Shown: one piece after another, positions 21,880 through 33,379 of the stretch
How the letters are laid out: each line of letters starts with the position of its first letter
Position numbering within the stretch: position 1 is the stretch's first letter
NCBI RefSeq assembly: GCF_019703515.2
Contig: NC_059351.1
Coordinates: 17,200,001 to 17,264,000, forward strand
Length of the DNA stretch: 64,000 bases
Reading direction: 5' to 3'
Source of the DNA: Myxocyprinus asiaticus
Lineage: Eukaryota > Chordata > Actinopteri > Cypriniformes > Catostomidae
Translations under genes and position numbers: made by a program
The notes under the pieces: model-generated
Told to the model about the DNA's origin: nothing
The model's input: the letters and a program-made list of their open reading frames with translations, nothing else
Database searches by the model: none

Positions 21880-23336
21880 TGGTTACTTGTGCAACCTCCG
21901 TTCCCTGATGGAGGGAACGAGATGTTGTGTCGATGTAGTGACACTAGGGGTCACTCTTGGGAGCCTTGGGGCTTGGTGGACCTGCAGGAGAGCCATGGCG
22001 TGCAGGGCAGAGGCGGCTTGTCCAACAGCACTGTAGGCTTTGGCCATCAGGGACGACGTGATCCTACAGGGCTTGGACGGGAGCTTTGGGCGTCCGTGCC
22101 AGGTGGTGGCATAGGTGCACTGCGAGCGCCTTATCCACTGGGGGAATCGCCGTATAGCCCCTGGCCGCCCCGCCATCGAGGGTAGTGAGGGTGGGGGAAC
22201 TGAGAAATCGGGACCGGGCAGAAAAAGGTGCCTCCCATGATTTTGTCAGCTCCTCATGCACTTCCGGGAAGAAAGGCACTGGAGCGGGGCGTGGCTGCTT
22301 TGAACGGCGCCGCAAGCCCAGGAACCAATCATTAAGCCGTGAGGGTTCTGGGGAGAGCGGAGGGTTCAACTCTAGCCCGACGCTCGCGGCCACCTGGGAA
22401 AGCATGTCCGTCATTTCCGCATCAGCCTGTGACTGGGCAATCATCCCTGAAGGGGGGAGCCCAGCTGAGGCTTCTGTATCCGACTGGACAAGCCCGCTCT
22501 CAAGAGCTCATCAGCTTCGCAGGCTCCGAACAAGAGGTCGAACTCGCTGTGAGATGAGCTGGCGGACTCATCCGGAAGCCCTGTCGGGGCAGACGAGCAT
22601 GCTGGGGAATGGGAGGTCCGCGGGGGGATACCCGGCAGAGGCGGTCCCATTGGGGTCCCCAAATCGCCCCCAGTGCTAGCCGCGCTGGCCTCATACCCAT
22701 AGGTAGAATGACTGAGACAGGGAGCCGCTGGGGTGGCAGTTTCTTATGAAAGCAAGCCGCGACCGAAACGTTTTCATGGTCATGTTCTCGCAGTGAGTAC
22801 ATGAACCATCCACGAACGCTGTCTCCACGTGGGTCGTGCCCAGACACGAAAGACAGCGATCGTGACCGTCTGAAGATGAGAGGTAACAACTGCAACCAGG
22901 AATAACACACAAACGGAAAGGCATCTTTAAAAAGATGCATCTTTAAAAAGACGTTCCATGTGTGCCGCTCTTTTAGAGAAATATACTCTTTTAGGAAAAG
23001 CTCTATTTTTTCTGCCGAAGCGCCCAGGGGCATTCTCTGCAGTTCACCAGTGCAGAGGAGGGAAAAGACGCTATAATGCGGCATTAGATCCAGCAGAGGT
23101 GAATGAACAGTCAGCTCAGTAAACATCGACCGTTCGGCTCCGAAGAGAAAATTTGATTGAGTGGTTGCATACCAGCTCCTTTTAAACCTGTATGTCCGGG
23201 GGAGTGGCATGCAAATACCACTCGCCAATTTTCATTGGCCTTTTATTAAAGACCAGAGGTGTCTCGGGCTCCCAAGAGTGACCCCTAGTGTCACTACATC
23301 GACACAACGTCGAGTGAGTGACAGATAGGGAACTCA
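21880..23336 (-). mobile_element. DIRS-like non-autonomous copy (B) inside the LINE endonuclease
   Basis: The left end (TGGTTACTTGTGCAACCTCC, then CGATGTAGTGACACTAGGGG) and the right end carry the same terminal sequence inverted. Between them lies only a minus-strand gag (about 21966-23100) with CLSCLGTTHVETAFVDGSCT followed by HCENM. RT, RNase H and recombinase are all missing. The LINE frame is cut after QETS and resumes near TDIHN. At most 3 bp (TCA) could be duplicated, as expected for recombinase-based insertion. Confidence 0.82.
21966..23100 (-). pseudogene. DIRS gag-like gene of copy B
   Basis: Fragments on the minus strand, in order from the 5-prime side: the Cys/His cluster (22691-22924 frame), a Pro/Ser-rich linker (22500-22690), then the region ending KALAVHLCHHLARTPKAPVQ (22064-22150), which continues to about 21966. 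Several frame changes. Homologous to the gags of copies C, D and E. Confidence 0.7.
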
Positions 23337-23394
23337 TACGGATATACATAACCAGACACAGTGAATAGGAGATTGGAAGGGCAATGCTTGTCTG

Positions 23395-24136
23395 AGTCAT
23401 GGAACAAATCTCAGTGCAGGCATTGCCATATTTTTTTCATCACGTGTTAATAGACAAGCAGTTATTGTTTGAGATTATACCTAGTCAAATTTTGCAGGCT
23501 AATATTATTTTGGGTGATGTTAGTTTTTCTTTTTTAAATATCTATGCCCCAAATGTTGGCCAAGAGCATGTAGTCTTTTTTGGAATACTATCTGATGCCC
23601 TGTTACAGTGCTCTCAGGACAGTGTTGTTGAAATGGGAGGCGACTTTAATTGTACAACTAATACAGACCTGGATAGGAACCATGATGAACCCCACCCATA
23701 TTTTGCTGAAATAATAAATAAATAAATAAATAAAAAATGTCATAATCTTGTTGATCTGTAGAGAGAGACCTTTCCTGGGGTCAAGCAGAACACTTGGTTA
23801 AAAGCTAACTCAAATAATATGTCTGGAGCTAGGCTTGACCGGTTTTATACTGAAAAAGGTAACAGAGCTACATTTTTTAATAATTCCATTATTCCTTCCT
23901 TTTTGTCAGACCATCATTACATTTCAATTTCTGTCTCTGTCCTATCTCCTAAAATCTATAAATCACATTGGCACTTCAATAATAGACTGTTTCAGGATCA
24001 CTTCTTTACTCACTCTTTTGAACTTTTCTGGACATCTTGGAGAGAAGAGAGAGATAGATTTCAGTCATTAAGACAGTGGTGGGACATGGGCAAAGTGCAT
24101 TTTAAGGCCTTCTGTCAACAGTACACTGCACAGTGA
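23395..24136 (+). pseudogene. LINE endonuclease segment after the DIRS insert
   Basis: The continuation of ORF2 listed separately because it is detached from its N-terminus. Conserved GGDFNC (metal/phosphate contact) and SDHHYI (catalytic Asp-His pair region) are readable, each in a damaged frame. Confidence 0.75.
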
Positions 24137-27038
24137 GTCTCTCGTACAAGTCTCTTGTACAAGATATTCTGGAGCAAAGCAATGACTGTTTCCATGATGG
24201 CTTAAGCTCTTCCAATTCCATTATAAGGACTAAGCTCCTTTTGAAAGAATTGTTGGAGGAAAGAGGAAAAATAGCTCTTCTAAAGACCATAGTTCCCCAG
24301 CTGAATGACATGGATACCCTCACTACATATTTTCTTGATCTTGATAAAAAGCCAAGGAAACAGAAACATTTTCATCAATTAAAGCTTCCATATGTTGGAA
24401 TGACAAATGACCAGCGTGAAATTCAGTCTTATGCTCTTTTGTTTTATGAAGATTTATATAATTCTGAGCAATGTGAGGGAAAAGCAATAGAAGAGCTTTT
24501 GTATGACTTACCAAAACTGTCAGTTGGAGAATGGAAAAAACTGGATAAATCTTTATCTTTTCTAGAGATTTTTCAAGCCATCCAGGAGTTGAGTCCTGGG
24601 AAGTCTCCTGGATTGGATGGTCTTTCAGCAGAATTTTACATATTTTTTTTTTTTTTGGAACTTAATTGGACAGGATCTGTACGATGATCTTCTATAATAT
24701 TTTAATCAAGGAACCCTTCTTTTGAGTTGTCGGAGGGCAATTTTGACTTTGATTGTAAAAAAATGAGATCTTGGGTGTTTAACAAACTGGCGCCCTGTGT
24801 CACTCATATGTGTGGATTTTAAAATCTTGTTTAAAGCATTGACTAACAGACTTAAAAAAAATATGTCATCTGTAATCCATGTGGACTAAACATTTTGCAT
24901 CCCTAAATGGACAATAATTGATGATCTCTTTTTGGTGTTAGATATCATTACAGTTGCAAAGAGAAACAAGTTGGACATTGGTTTTCTCTTACTTGACCAG
25001 GAGAAAGCCTTTGACAGAGTGGACCACAAATATTTATTTAAGACTCTGGAGGCTTTTGGTTTTGATCCTCGTTTTGTCTCATTTATCAAGCTGTTATACA
25101 ATGACATATACAGTATGTTAAGGATTAATGGTTCTCCGACTAGACCTTTCTCTGTAACCAGGGGCATAAGACAAGGATGTCCTCTTTCAGGTCTTTATGA
25201 AATTTCTACTGAACCTCTCTTGATTTGAATGAGGAAACAGTTATGTGGTGTTAGTGTTCCTGGTATTCCAGAGACAATCCCAGTAAAGCTCACAGCATAT
25301 GCGGATGATGTAACAGTAATTATCAGAAATTCTGATGATATCACTAAACTTATTTCTTGCTTAAATACATATCAAAAAGCATCATCTGCCAGTATTAAAT
25401 GGGGAAAATGCACATCTTTGTTGCTTGGGGATTGGCAGTCTGTTGAACCTCCTAAATTACCACAGCAGTGTAGATGGGTTCGAGAAGGTTTTAAAGAGCT
25501 TGGTGTATTTTTTGGGTCTGATCACTTTATAAAAAAGAACTGAAAGGGACTGGCTGACCGTGTGATTGTTAGAATTCAGCAAGGGTGGTGGCTTCTCCAA
25601 CAATTATCTTTTAGAAGATGCCTAGTCATCAATAATCTGGTAGCCTCAATGCTATGGCATAATATTGCTCTTTTTGATCCTCTCAAAGACTTGCTCATAA
25701 GTATTCAGAAAGTTATTTTTTTCTGGAGTGGCTATCATTGGCTTCCTCCAGCAATCCTGTGGCTGAGGGAAGTCAAGGACCTATACCCTTGGAATCAAAG
25801 ATCTTGGTAATGAGGTTGCAGATACTACAGAAGCTTTTGTATAGTTTAGAAGATGTGCCTTGGGTTAGGTATGGGATGTCAATACTTAAAGATCTTAGTG
25901 GTTTAGGTTTTGAAAAGCAGGTTTTTTTATTTTTTTAATAGAGTAACCCTTTGTGAAAAGGGTGCATGACCTCCCCTTTGGGTTTTATGAATCAGTGTTT
26001 AAATCATGGGAATTTTCGAAGTTGTCTAGAAGAGACGATTGCTGAAGCAGGTTGGATTCACTTCAGTTAGAACTTCAGTTAGAAGGGTGATTCCTAAAGA
26101 CTGGGGAACTGAAAATGATAATAATACTTTTTCATCAGAGATATTATGAATTGATTTTTGAGCGTATAGGAAAAAAAAAAAACACTATATCATATTTGTG
26201 TTAAGACTGTTCATCTTGGACAATTAAAAGGAAGGGCTGATACTAAATGGAGGGCTCAGCTCTCTATATCTGATTATGTATTTCCATCATGGAGGTTATT
26301 GTATAAACCTCCTATTTCTAAGAGATGTGGGGACCTCCAGTGTAGATTGCTACACTGTATTATAGCCACAAATTTGTTTGTTGCAAAGGTGAATGTGACT
26401 GTTTTACCAGTATGTTCTTTTAGCAATGCATATGATACTATTTTTCACATGTTTTGTGATTTCCCAAGACTTGTTTCTTTGTTTGTACTGCTGAAGAAAA
26501 TAATAACAAAGTTAGGTTTTTTTATATACCAATAGTTTGTTCATATTGGATTGTCACTATAGGCGGTCGTTGCAAGAACAGTGCACACTTGCTATTTTTT
26601 TAATAGGTCAAGCTAAGATGGCCATTTTGAAATCCCATCAGAACAGAAATACAGGCAAGACATAAATATGGTAGCACTATTTAAGCCACTAGTGGAATCA
26701 AGGGTGTCCATAGAATATACATATTACAAGCACACTGATAATGTTCTTCTCTTTAAATTGAGATGGAGTGTTAGGGAGGCACTAGTGAGCCTTCACCCTT
26801 CTGAGAGTGTGAAAAGATGTATGTATGAGACACCTTGCAAGTTTGGTTTTTAATTGGTAATCGCAATGATTTTATTATTATTATTTTTTTTATTTTTTTT
26901 TATGGTATATATTGCATGGTGTCCTAAGTTTTTGTGATGTCATAATTCAAATGAATTTTGTTCTCTATATTTTCTAGTACTCTTAACTTTGTATTTTGAC
27001 CCATTTATTGGTTAAAATAAAAGGGGTTTTAAAAGTCA

Positions 27039-27042
<4 letters not shown>

Positions 27043-27116
<74 letters not shown>
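27043..27116. repeat. (CT)n microsatellite at the LINE 3-prime end
   Basis: Uninterrupted CT run of about 74 bp directly after the LINE 3-prime UTR. Confidence 0.92.
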
Positions 27117-27119
<3 letters not shown>

Positions 27120-27384
27120 TCAGTATTCATTTTAATTTTGTTTTATTACCACCCACACTTTGAGCTGATTCACCAGCAGCTTCAGACAATACTGTAGATC
27201 TACTCTCATACGGATGGCCCTCCTATCATTTCATTATCAGAGCTACCAGCCCAGAGGGTGAAACTGACAATACCAGACTACAGACTTTTGCCATTTATTA
27301 GAAAGTGTGTCATATTTGAAAATTCACAAACTCCTGAACTAGGATGAGTAAGGTTGATATAAATAAATACAAATAATAATATAT
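27117..27384. other. Intron 5 between LINE and Tc1-type relic
   Basis: Short unique-looking AT-rich stretch. Nothing recognised. Confidence 0.5.
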
Positions 27385-27875
27385 AAATACATTTGTATAT
27401 GAGTTAAAAGTTTGGACATCCTTTTATGTTTCTCATGATCTTAAAAACTATTTGATCTAAAGGCTTATGGTTATAAATGCTTATCAGTGCCTATGTATGT
27501 TTTTTTATGGATGTAATGGAGATTGTGAAGAAAAAGCAGCCAACAAGTGGTGAGCCTACATAGAAACTCCTTCACTACTGTTTAAAAAGCATCTAAGGAT
27601 GCACCTGATGAAGTTACTTGAGAGAATGAACAGAGTGTGTAGAGCTGAAGTCCAGACAAAGGTTGACTGCTTTGTAGAGATAAAAATATGAATATAAAAT
27701 GTTAGCAAACATGTGTACAGTATAAAGTATACAGTTTTATCATTTTCATACTTCCATTTATGCTATTTCATAGTTTTGATGACATTACTATTATTCTAAA
27801 TGTAAAATAAATAAATAAATAAATAGACATAATAAAGAATAAGTGGGTATGTCCAAACTTTTGACTAGTACTGTA
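27385..27875. mobile_element. Tc1-type MITE relic
   Basis: The ends read GTTAAAAGTTTGGACATCC and GTCCAAACTTTTGACTAGTA, inverted. The interior (27535-27610) is the inverted relative of the MITE at 2762-3334. A (AAAT)n run lies near 27806-27823. No transposase. Confidence 0.7.
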
Positions 27876-28031
27876 TGAGTTGTTAAAATTAAATAGCAAT
27901 CAAATATGAGCAATGATCTCCATGCAACAGCCAAAAGCATTCAGTTTTACATTTGAATTATTTAAATTGCATTATGGTCAATATGGAATATTGTGAGTTA
28001 GGCTGGAGTTAATTTAGTATTGGAGACTCAC

Positions 28032-28097
28032 AGATTTGGCACTGGTCTTCTTGGTGACCCCAGCAACGTCCATTACAAGATCTGTGACACCGTCTGC
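28032..28097 (-). CDS. erbb4: ErbB4 exon 5 (domain II start)
   Basis: The 66-bp exon lies between CTCCACAG and GTGAGTCTCC on the minus strand. It encodes CRRCHRSCNGRCWGHQEDQC and QI, with the split codons T|GC and T|TG joining exons 4 and 6. It is the first furin-like cysteine module, CHKSC.GRCWG in relatives. Length is identical to the family standard. Confidence 0.95.
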
Positions 28098-28527
28098 CTG
28101 TGGAGAGAATCCAGAACAGTCAGGCAAGCTTTTGCTTGCCATACAATTGCAAATGTAACCAAAATAATTTCCTTTCAAATTGATCAACGAAGATAATTCC
28201 GAATAATGTCTGATTTGGTACCACTATGAAAGTGGTTAGAAATCTGATGACTGAGCCTATAGTAAAGTATTTATAGTTTATACTCTACTGGTATTTCAAA
28301 GTATTTGCTCAGTCTTTGAATTGTACTACTAATAAGTAGTGTCTTTCTTCTCTTTTCCTGAACATATTAGCTATCTCCTTTATATGTAATATTAGTTTTT
28401 AGATTAACAAATAATGGAATAAATTAATGGAACTTTATTTTTAACTGTTACATCCTGGAAAAGTGAGAGGAAAAACAGAAAAGCCACCTGCTTCATCTTC
28501 AGGGTATTAATAATACCATTACAATAG

Positions 28528-28530
<3 letters not shown>
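28098..28530. other. Intron 4 next to exon 5, no gene seen
   Basis: AT-rich unique-looking sequence. Confidence 0.5.
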
Positions 28531-28604
<74 letters not shown>

Positions 28605-28615
28605 TATTTATTTTA
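28531..28615. repeat. (AAT)n/(ATT)n palindromic microsatellite
   Basis: An AAT run followed by an ATT run, so the tract can fold on itself. Related AT-rich sequence continues to about 28670. Confidence 0.9.
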
Positions 28616-28659
28616 TTTATTATGTTTATATAATTATTAATAAATAATTGTTTATTAAT

Positions 28660-29220
28660 AATTATTTATTATTTCACTTCACTTTCTACCTGTAGCTGCC
28701 CGCATCATATTCAAGGCTTTCACTCTGGCCTTCAGGACAGCCAATTCTTACTTCAATTCGCTTCTCCAGGTCTATGCTCCAACTCGCTCTCTGCGATCTA
28801 TGAACAAGTGGTGCCTGGTGGTCCCATCACAAAGAGGCTCAAAGTCTATTTTACAATCTTTCACTTGCTCTGTTCCACTATGGTGGAATGAGCTTCAAAC
28901 ATCCACACTATCTGCTGATACCATCTCACCATTCAAGAACCAGCTGAAAATACATCTGTTCCGCGAGCACTTAACAAACCCACACTAATTGCACTTACTA
29001 TTGAATTTAACTTGCATTTACTGTACACAAAAATAAATAAATACTTCTGTCTCTTTCTTCTGCACTAGCACCTATACTACTCCAGCCACCTTGAGAGCTT
29101 GGCAGTTCAACACTGTAGATGTTGTTGAACTTTGTATGACAAATTGCTTGCTATGTTCCTCATTTGTAAGTTGCTTTGGATAAAAGCGTCTGCTAAATGA
29201 CTAAATGTAATGTAAATGTA
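28660..29220 (+). mobile_element. L2-like LINE 3-prime end
   Basis: The plus strand gives AARIIFKAFTLAFRTANSYF, then VVPSQRGSKSILQSFTCSVP, LWWNELQTSTLSAD and FKNQLKIHLFREHLTNPH with a stop at about 28986-28988. This is the C-terminal tail following the RT in L2-clade LINEs. The element ends with the fish L2/SINE tail TTTGGATAAAAGCGTCTGCT and a short TGTAAATG repeat. It is strongly 5-prime truncated, as LINEs often are. Confidence 0.75.
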
Positions 29221-29669
29221 ATTAATCATACACATCTACTGTAAAAAACTATTTATAAATGTATTTTTTTATTTATAAATAATTAATTAGGAAGCATACT
29301 TATTCATAAAAAATATGACAAATTATTATTATTATTATTATTATTAGTTTGTTATTGTTTTTATGATAATGTTAATATAATGTCATTATTAAAATAAATG
29401 GTTTCTGACACTTGTGCACATTCAGATAATAGGTAATTAAGCTAAAAGTAAACAAAATGAGGCAAATGCTCTCTCTATTTTTTTAATGAAAATATAGAGC
29501 AGTGATTAAATGATTAATTGATGACAAATTCTGAAAAAAGAATTATGCAAGTGATCATATCAGTAAAAAACATAGCAAACTTGATAGGATCCAATTTTGT
29601 GAATGCTTAAGAATAAAACAAGTTTTAATAATTTGTCTTACAAAGGATTCTGCTTAACTAGATACTCAC
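29221..29669. other. Intron 4 next to exon 4, no gene seen
   Basis: AT-rich with an (ATT)n tract near 29324-29345. No exon signal other than exon 4. Confidence 0.55.
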
Positions 29670-29804
29670 ATGCGTTGCCACTGTTGTTGGAAGGAACCAC
29701 TAGAAGTTCAGCATGGGAGTTCTTGATGATGTCATGCCAGTGAATGGTGTCAGCATGGCACAAGAATTTATTCTGATCCACATATACACCTCCATTCAGG
29801 ATTT
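29670..29804 (-). CDS. erbb4: ErbB4 exon 4 (end of domain I)
   Basis: The 135-bp exon is flanked by TTCACACAG and GTGAGTATC on the minus strand. It encodes [20 protein letters not shown], then [20 protein letters not shown] and NSGNA. The EILNGGV.V..N..LC...TI.W.DI motif is the final beta-helix turn of domain I, which contacts ligand. The segment after KN is the most diverged part of the exons seen here and includes a potential glycosylation site (NNSG). Exon 3 is not found up to 64000. Confidence 0.95.
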
Positions 29805-30480
29805 CTGTGTGAAATTGAAGAAGTGAGAATTATAAGCTAGACGGTCAACATCAACTGACTTCATTCATCCAATAAAAATCACCAACGAATCGGTTGGTTA
29901 AAAGTAAATACAAAAAAAGGCTACAAAATATTACGTTAGTTCTGAGAAAAGCGCCATACATAATTTGTTTGCAGATGCCACTTAGTTTGATACTTTGTTA
30001 TCTATTGCAATGACATTCGTGCATTTTTAAGTGTAGCTTAGGTGTACTAATGTTTATTTGGAATCATAAAAGTAGCAGTAATAGCATAAAAATGGTTGGG
30101 TGTGATTATAAACATGACCATACTGCATTCATATTGATATTGTCTAGGTGTATCATTCATTGATTTTAGCATTCCTACATAAACTGCACACATTTTTAGT
30201 ATATCTCTCACTATGTCTCCTGTATCATTTAGCTGGTTGGACAGTTTCACACAGGTTCTGATAAGCATGTGTTAGTTTTAATGAGCAGAGATAAGTGGCA
30301 AGACAGTTCAATGTGTCTGTCTCATTCTCAGTGTGTACTTATAATGATTAAGAATATAATTTTTATTTTATTTTTTAAATATAGTGCATCCATGATTGGC
30401 ATTGGTAAATGACCTTAAACGTTGTCAGCTTTTTATTAAGATCAGTCTGTGGTACATGTCTGTCTCTCTCTGGTGCCAAG
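29805..30480. other. Intron 3, first part, no gene seen
   Basis: AT-rich. No exon 3 signature (the 187-bp exon expected to encode the middle of domain I). Confidence 0.55.
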
Positions 30481-30527
30481 CTCCCTTCTGAGAGTGTGAA
30501 AAGGTGTATGAGACACCTTGCATGGTT
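30481..30527 (+). repeat. Short piece of the Tx1-like LINE 3-prime region
   Basis: CCTTCTGAGAGTGTGAAAAG and ATGAGACACCTTGCA match 26797-26842 apart from a 4-bp indel and a few substitutions. Confidence 0.6.
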
Positions 30528-31149
30528 GGCTGATTGTATTGCACCATGTTTCCCAAAAACACAATGAACGAGTCTGGAGGGAAATCAGACTTGACAAAAA
30601 TTCAAACGCACACACCAGCCAGCACACTTTGGAGACTGGATATGTTGGACTACAGAATAAACATAGCTGTAATTTTTTTCCAGCATTGGACTTGTCTCAG
30701 TAACCATTCACTTTCATTGCTTCCAAAAAAAAAAAAAAAAAAAAAAAAACACCCTTTAGAAACATATTACCATCCCCAAAAGCAGACAAACATCTGTTTT
30801 TTCTATTCAAATTGAAATAACACTGAGAATTCATAGTCTGATCTGAATGCTATACAGTATCTACTGTATATCATTTCTAGGAAGTCTTCAACAAAAGCTC
30901 AACTACTGTATGTGCTCAAAACAACAGCATAAAAATGATGAGTTGTGTCTCTGATGGAGTGTGGAGAAAAGGGTTTGGGATAGCCTAACCCTAACCCTAA
31001 AGTGACAAACTAAATTAATGCAATCTGAAAGACTGCATTAATAATATGAATAATGTTGTGTTAGTAGGTTCAAACCTTCAAATGGACTGTGATTATTAGT
31101 GGTGCTTTCTAAGGCAAGCATCACTATTACTATTGCTCAGTTTATTTTC
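30528..31149. other. Intron 3 sequence, poly-A run
   Basis: It contains an A-run at 30726-30749 and two adjacent CCCTAA-like units at about 30986-30998. No gene recognised. Confidence 0.5.
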
Positions 31150-31440
31150 TGAAATTCTTTTGCATTCCTATGCAAAAAGTTTTACGTTCCTTCGAAATAG
31201 TTTGCGTTCTCTCGCAATAATTTAGCGTTCTTTCAAATTAGTTAGTGTTCCCTCACAAAAAGTTTTGAGTTCTCTTTAAATAGTTTGTGTTCTTTTGAAA
31301 TAGTTTGTGCTTCTTCTAAATAGTTTATGTTCCCTCACAATAGGTTTTGCCTTTTCTCAAAATAGTTTAAATTCCCTCACAATAAGCTTTGCATTTCCTC
31401 AAAATAGTTTGTTTTCCCTTTTAATAAGTTTTACATTCCA
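31150..31440. repeat. Degenerate minisatellite, unit about 20-22 bp
   Basis: Twelve or so imperfect copies of a unit near AGTTTGYGTTCYCTCACAAT run through the segment. The open frame across it (SLTIGFAFSQNSLNSLTISF) is a translation of the repeat, not a gene. Confidence 0.7.
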
Positions 31441-31547
31441 AACTACGCCAAACTACTGCAAGGAAACACAAATCTATTTCAGAAAATAAATCCACACACT
31501 GTCCTCTAAGGGGTTCTGTATATTTGTAACCAAACAGATAGAAAAAA

Positions 31548-31582
<35 letters not shown>

Positions 31583-31703
31583 CAGAAGAGCTCTCCTTAA
31601 CATGCATCTCAAACCTATAATTTAAATTTACACTAATATTTTTTCACATATAAGATTGAAATGAAATAAGAATGACAAATGTTGTTGTTTCCTAATGCAC
31701 CCT

Positions 31704-31735
<32 letters not shown>

Positions 31736-33034
31736 CAATTAATGCACAGAAAATATCCTTGTTTGGCTAAAAGATGCTGCATTTGTCACTACGTTGAACT
31801 CGGAAAGAAATCGCAGTGTTTTCCATTAGTTTCTCTGACAGCAGTGAAGATATTGTTTTGCATGACAAATGTGAGTGTATCTGAGAGCACAGACTGTGAG
31901 GAGGAGGCACTCTCCTCAAGGAGCACCGTAATTGTGTTGAAGGCTGCTGATGAAATTTCAGCCATCTTAAATGTTATTGTTTCACAATGAATCATAGCGA
32001 CAAATGTGATGCATTGTCCTCATAACTGCAATAATATGCCAGAAAATAAATAAATAAAAAACAGCTGTTAAAACTTGAACGTTGTAAAAGATTGATTTGC
32101 TTTGTTTTTGTTGTTTTGAAGAATGGCAGTTCTTGCTGAAATTAAGATTTGTGCATTTGCTCTTTCGAGGTAAATGATCAAACAGATTTAGTGAAGCTAT
32201 ATGAATCAATAGATTTATAAATGATATTTCAGGAAATCACTATTTAAACTTTTTCTAATGCAATTTATGGTGACTTTAAATATAGAACAGCATGTTCAAT
32301 TGGCACAAAGGTTAAAATTTTTCATTTACACCTTTTTCTTTGTGCCACACAGATTATACATGAAATGCAATGATGCTGTTTAAGAACATTAAACAGAACA
32401 GACAAGCACTAAAAAGTGCAATGCATACTACCAACAACAAATCAACACAAGAGAGAAACATGTTACTGTAAATTACTAACACACTCAATAACACACACAG
32501 ATGAGCAAAAACTGGGTGTTTCTTCAACTTCTGGCAATTGCATGTCCCATGGATTGACTTTTATCAAAACAAACTGATTTCAACTTTTTTTTTTCTTTTC
32601 TTTTGTTATATGAAGGTCACATTGAAACTGACCAAAAAACTTAGTACTATTCTTTTATCATATATTTGTGGCACTTTTCAAATGACTTTTATATATTTTA
32701 CTGTTTTTGCTTTGTCCCAGACCAAGACTTTCAATATTAAAACTACGAAAATCCATTAAAAACATACATATTATTACATGATTAAAACTAAAACTGATAA
32801 TATAAACAAAGAGTGAAATGAAAAAAAAAAAAAAACAAAACAAAAAAAAAAAAATTTACTGTGTGAAAATTATTTTTATTTTATTTATTTTTATCATTTT
32901 TTCAAATATTAAAACTTTCCTACAGTTGTGGCATTATTTCTACCATACTAAACAATTTTGCTCCTAATAAAGTTTTTCAAAAAGTTAGTGTACTTGTTAA
33001 CCAAATCAACAAAAGTGTCAAATGAAAACAACCT
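31441..33034. other. Intron 3 sequence with simple repeats
   Basis: An (AAAT)n run at about 31546-31580, a T-run at 31705-31735, and A-rich runs near 32820-32855. The frame at 31679-31990 starts in the T-run and shows no known domain. Confidence 0.5.
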
Positions 33035-33379
33035 GGGCCTCGTTTCCCAAAAGCATCGCAAGCAGGGGTTGACTGGCCATTAGTAGCACCGGGTGTTTTC
33101 CCGGTGGGCCGCTGGGTAATTTGGGCCAGCCCGCTGATGCGCAAGTACCGGCCCATCCTGCAGGTGATATAGGCAGCCACCCTGGGCTCCAATATGCCCA
33201 CACAGACCCCATTACAGAGCAGATATTCAATAAACCCTATGAAACTAAGCCAATACAATGGCTTTTATTTAGATATAATGGAAGGTCTTTTATTTTGAAA
33301 TTACTTACACATCAGAGTGCATGGCCATATCCCATAGACCTGACTATTTGACATAAAAATCACTATAATGGTGACAATA

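Larger units (their letters stand above)
21757..26853 (+). pseudogene. LINE ORF2: APE endonuclease and reverse transcriptase, decayed
   Basis: It starts MTSLYIGTFNINGCRGTAKR and reads VILLQETS (endonuclease Glu) up to the DIRS insertion at 21880. It resumes with DWKGNACLSHGTNLSAGIAI, then FLNIYAPNVG, EMGGDFNCTTN and LSDHHYISI, all endonuclease landmarks. A stop (about 23758) and an AAATA expansion damage this part. RT landmarks are SPGKSPGLDGLSAEFY (24590-24640), LLDQEKAFDRVDHKYL, TRGIRQGCPLSG and TAYADDVTVI with the catalytic YADD (about 25295). The C-terminal part has NAYDTIFHMFCDFPRL. At least five stops or shifts exist, so it is inactive. Function in the family: nick the target and reverse-transcribe in place. 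Confidence 0.85.
19880..27042 (+). mobile_element. Near full-length L1/Tx1-like LINE between two (CT)n tracts
   Basis: The 7.2-kb interval includes a 0.4-kb SINE and a 1.45-kb DIRS insert, so the LINE itself is about 5.3 kb. A 5-prime UTR precedes ORF1, which has a CCHC knuckle. ORF2 has an APE-type endonuclease, an RT with YADD and a C-terminal Cys/His region. The 3-prime UTR ends near TTAAAATAAAAGGGG and runs straight into (CT)n without a poly(A) tail. The layout and RT flavour (TAYADDVTVII) fit the Tx1 branch of L1-type LINEs, several members of which are known to choose defined targets. Both ORFs carry stops. Confidence 0.82.

Noticed and set aside
30984..30999. CCCTAA units as an interstitial telomere
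   Set aside because: Only two adjacent units; too short to mean anything.
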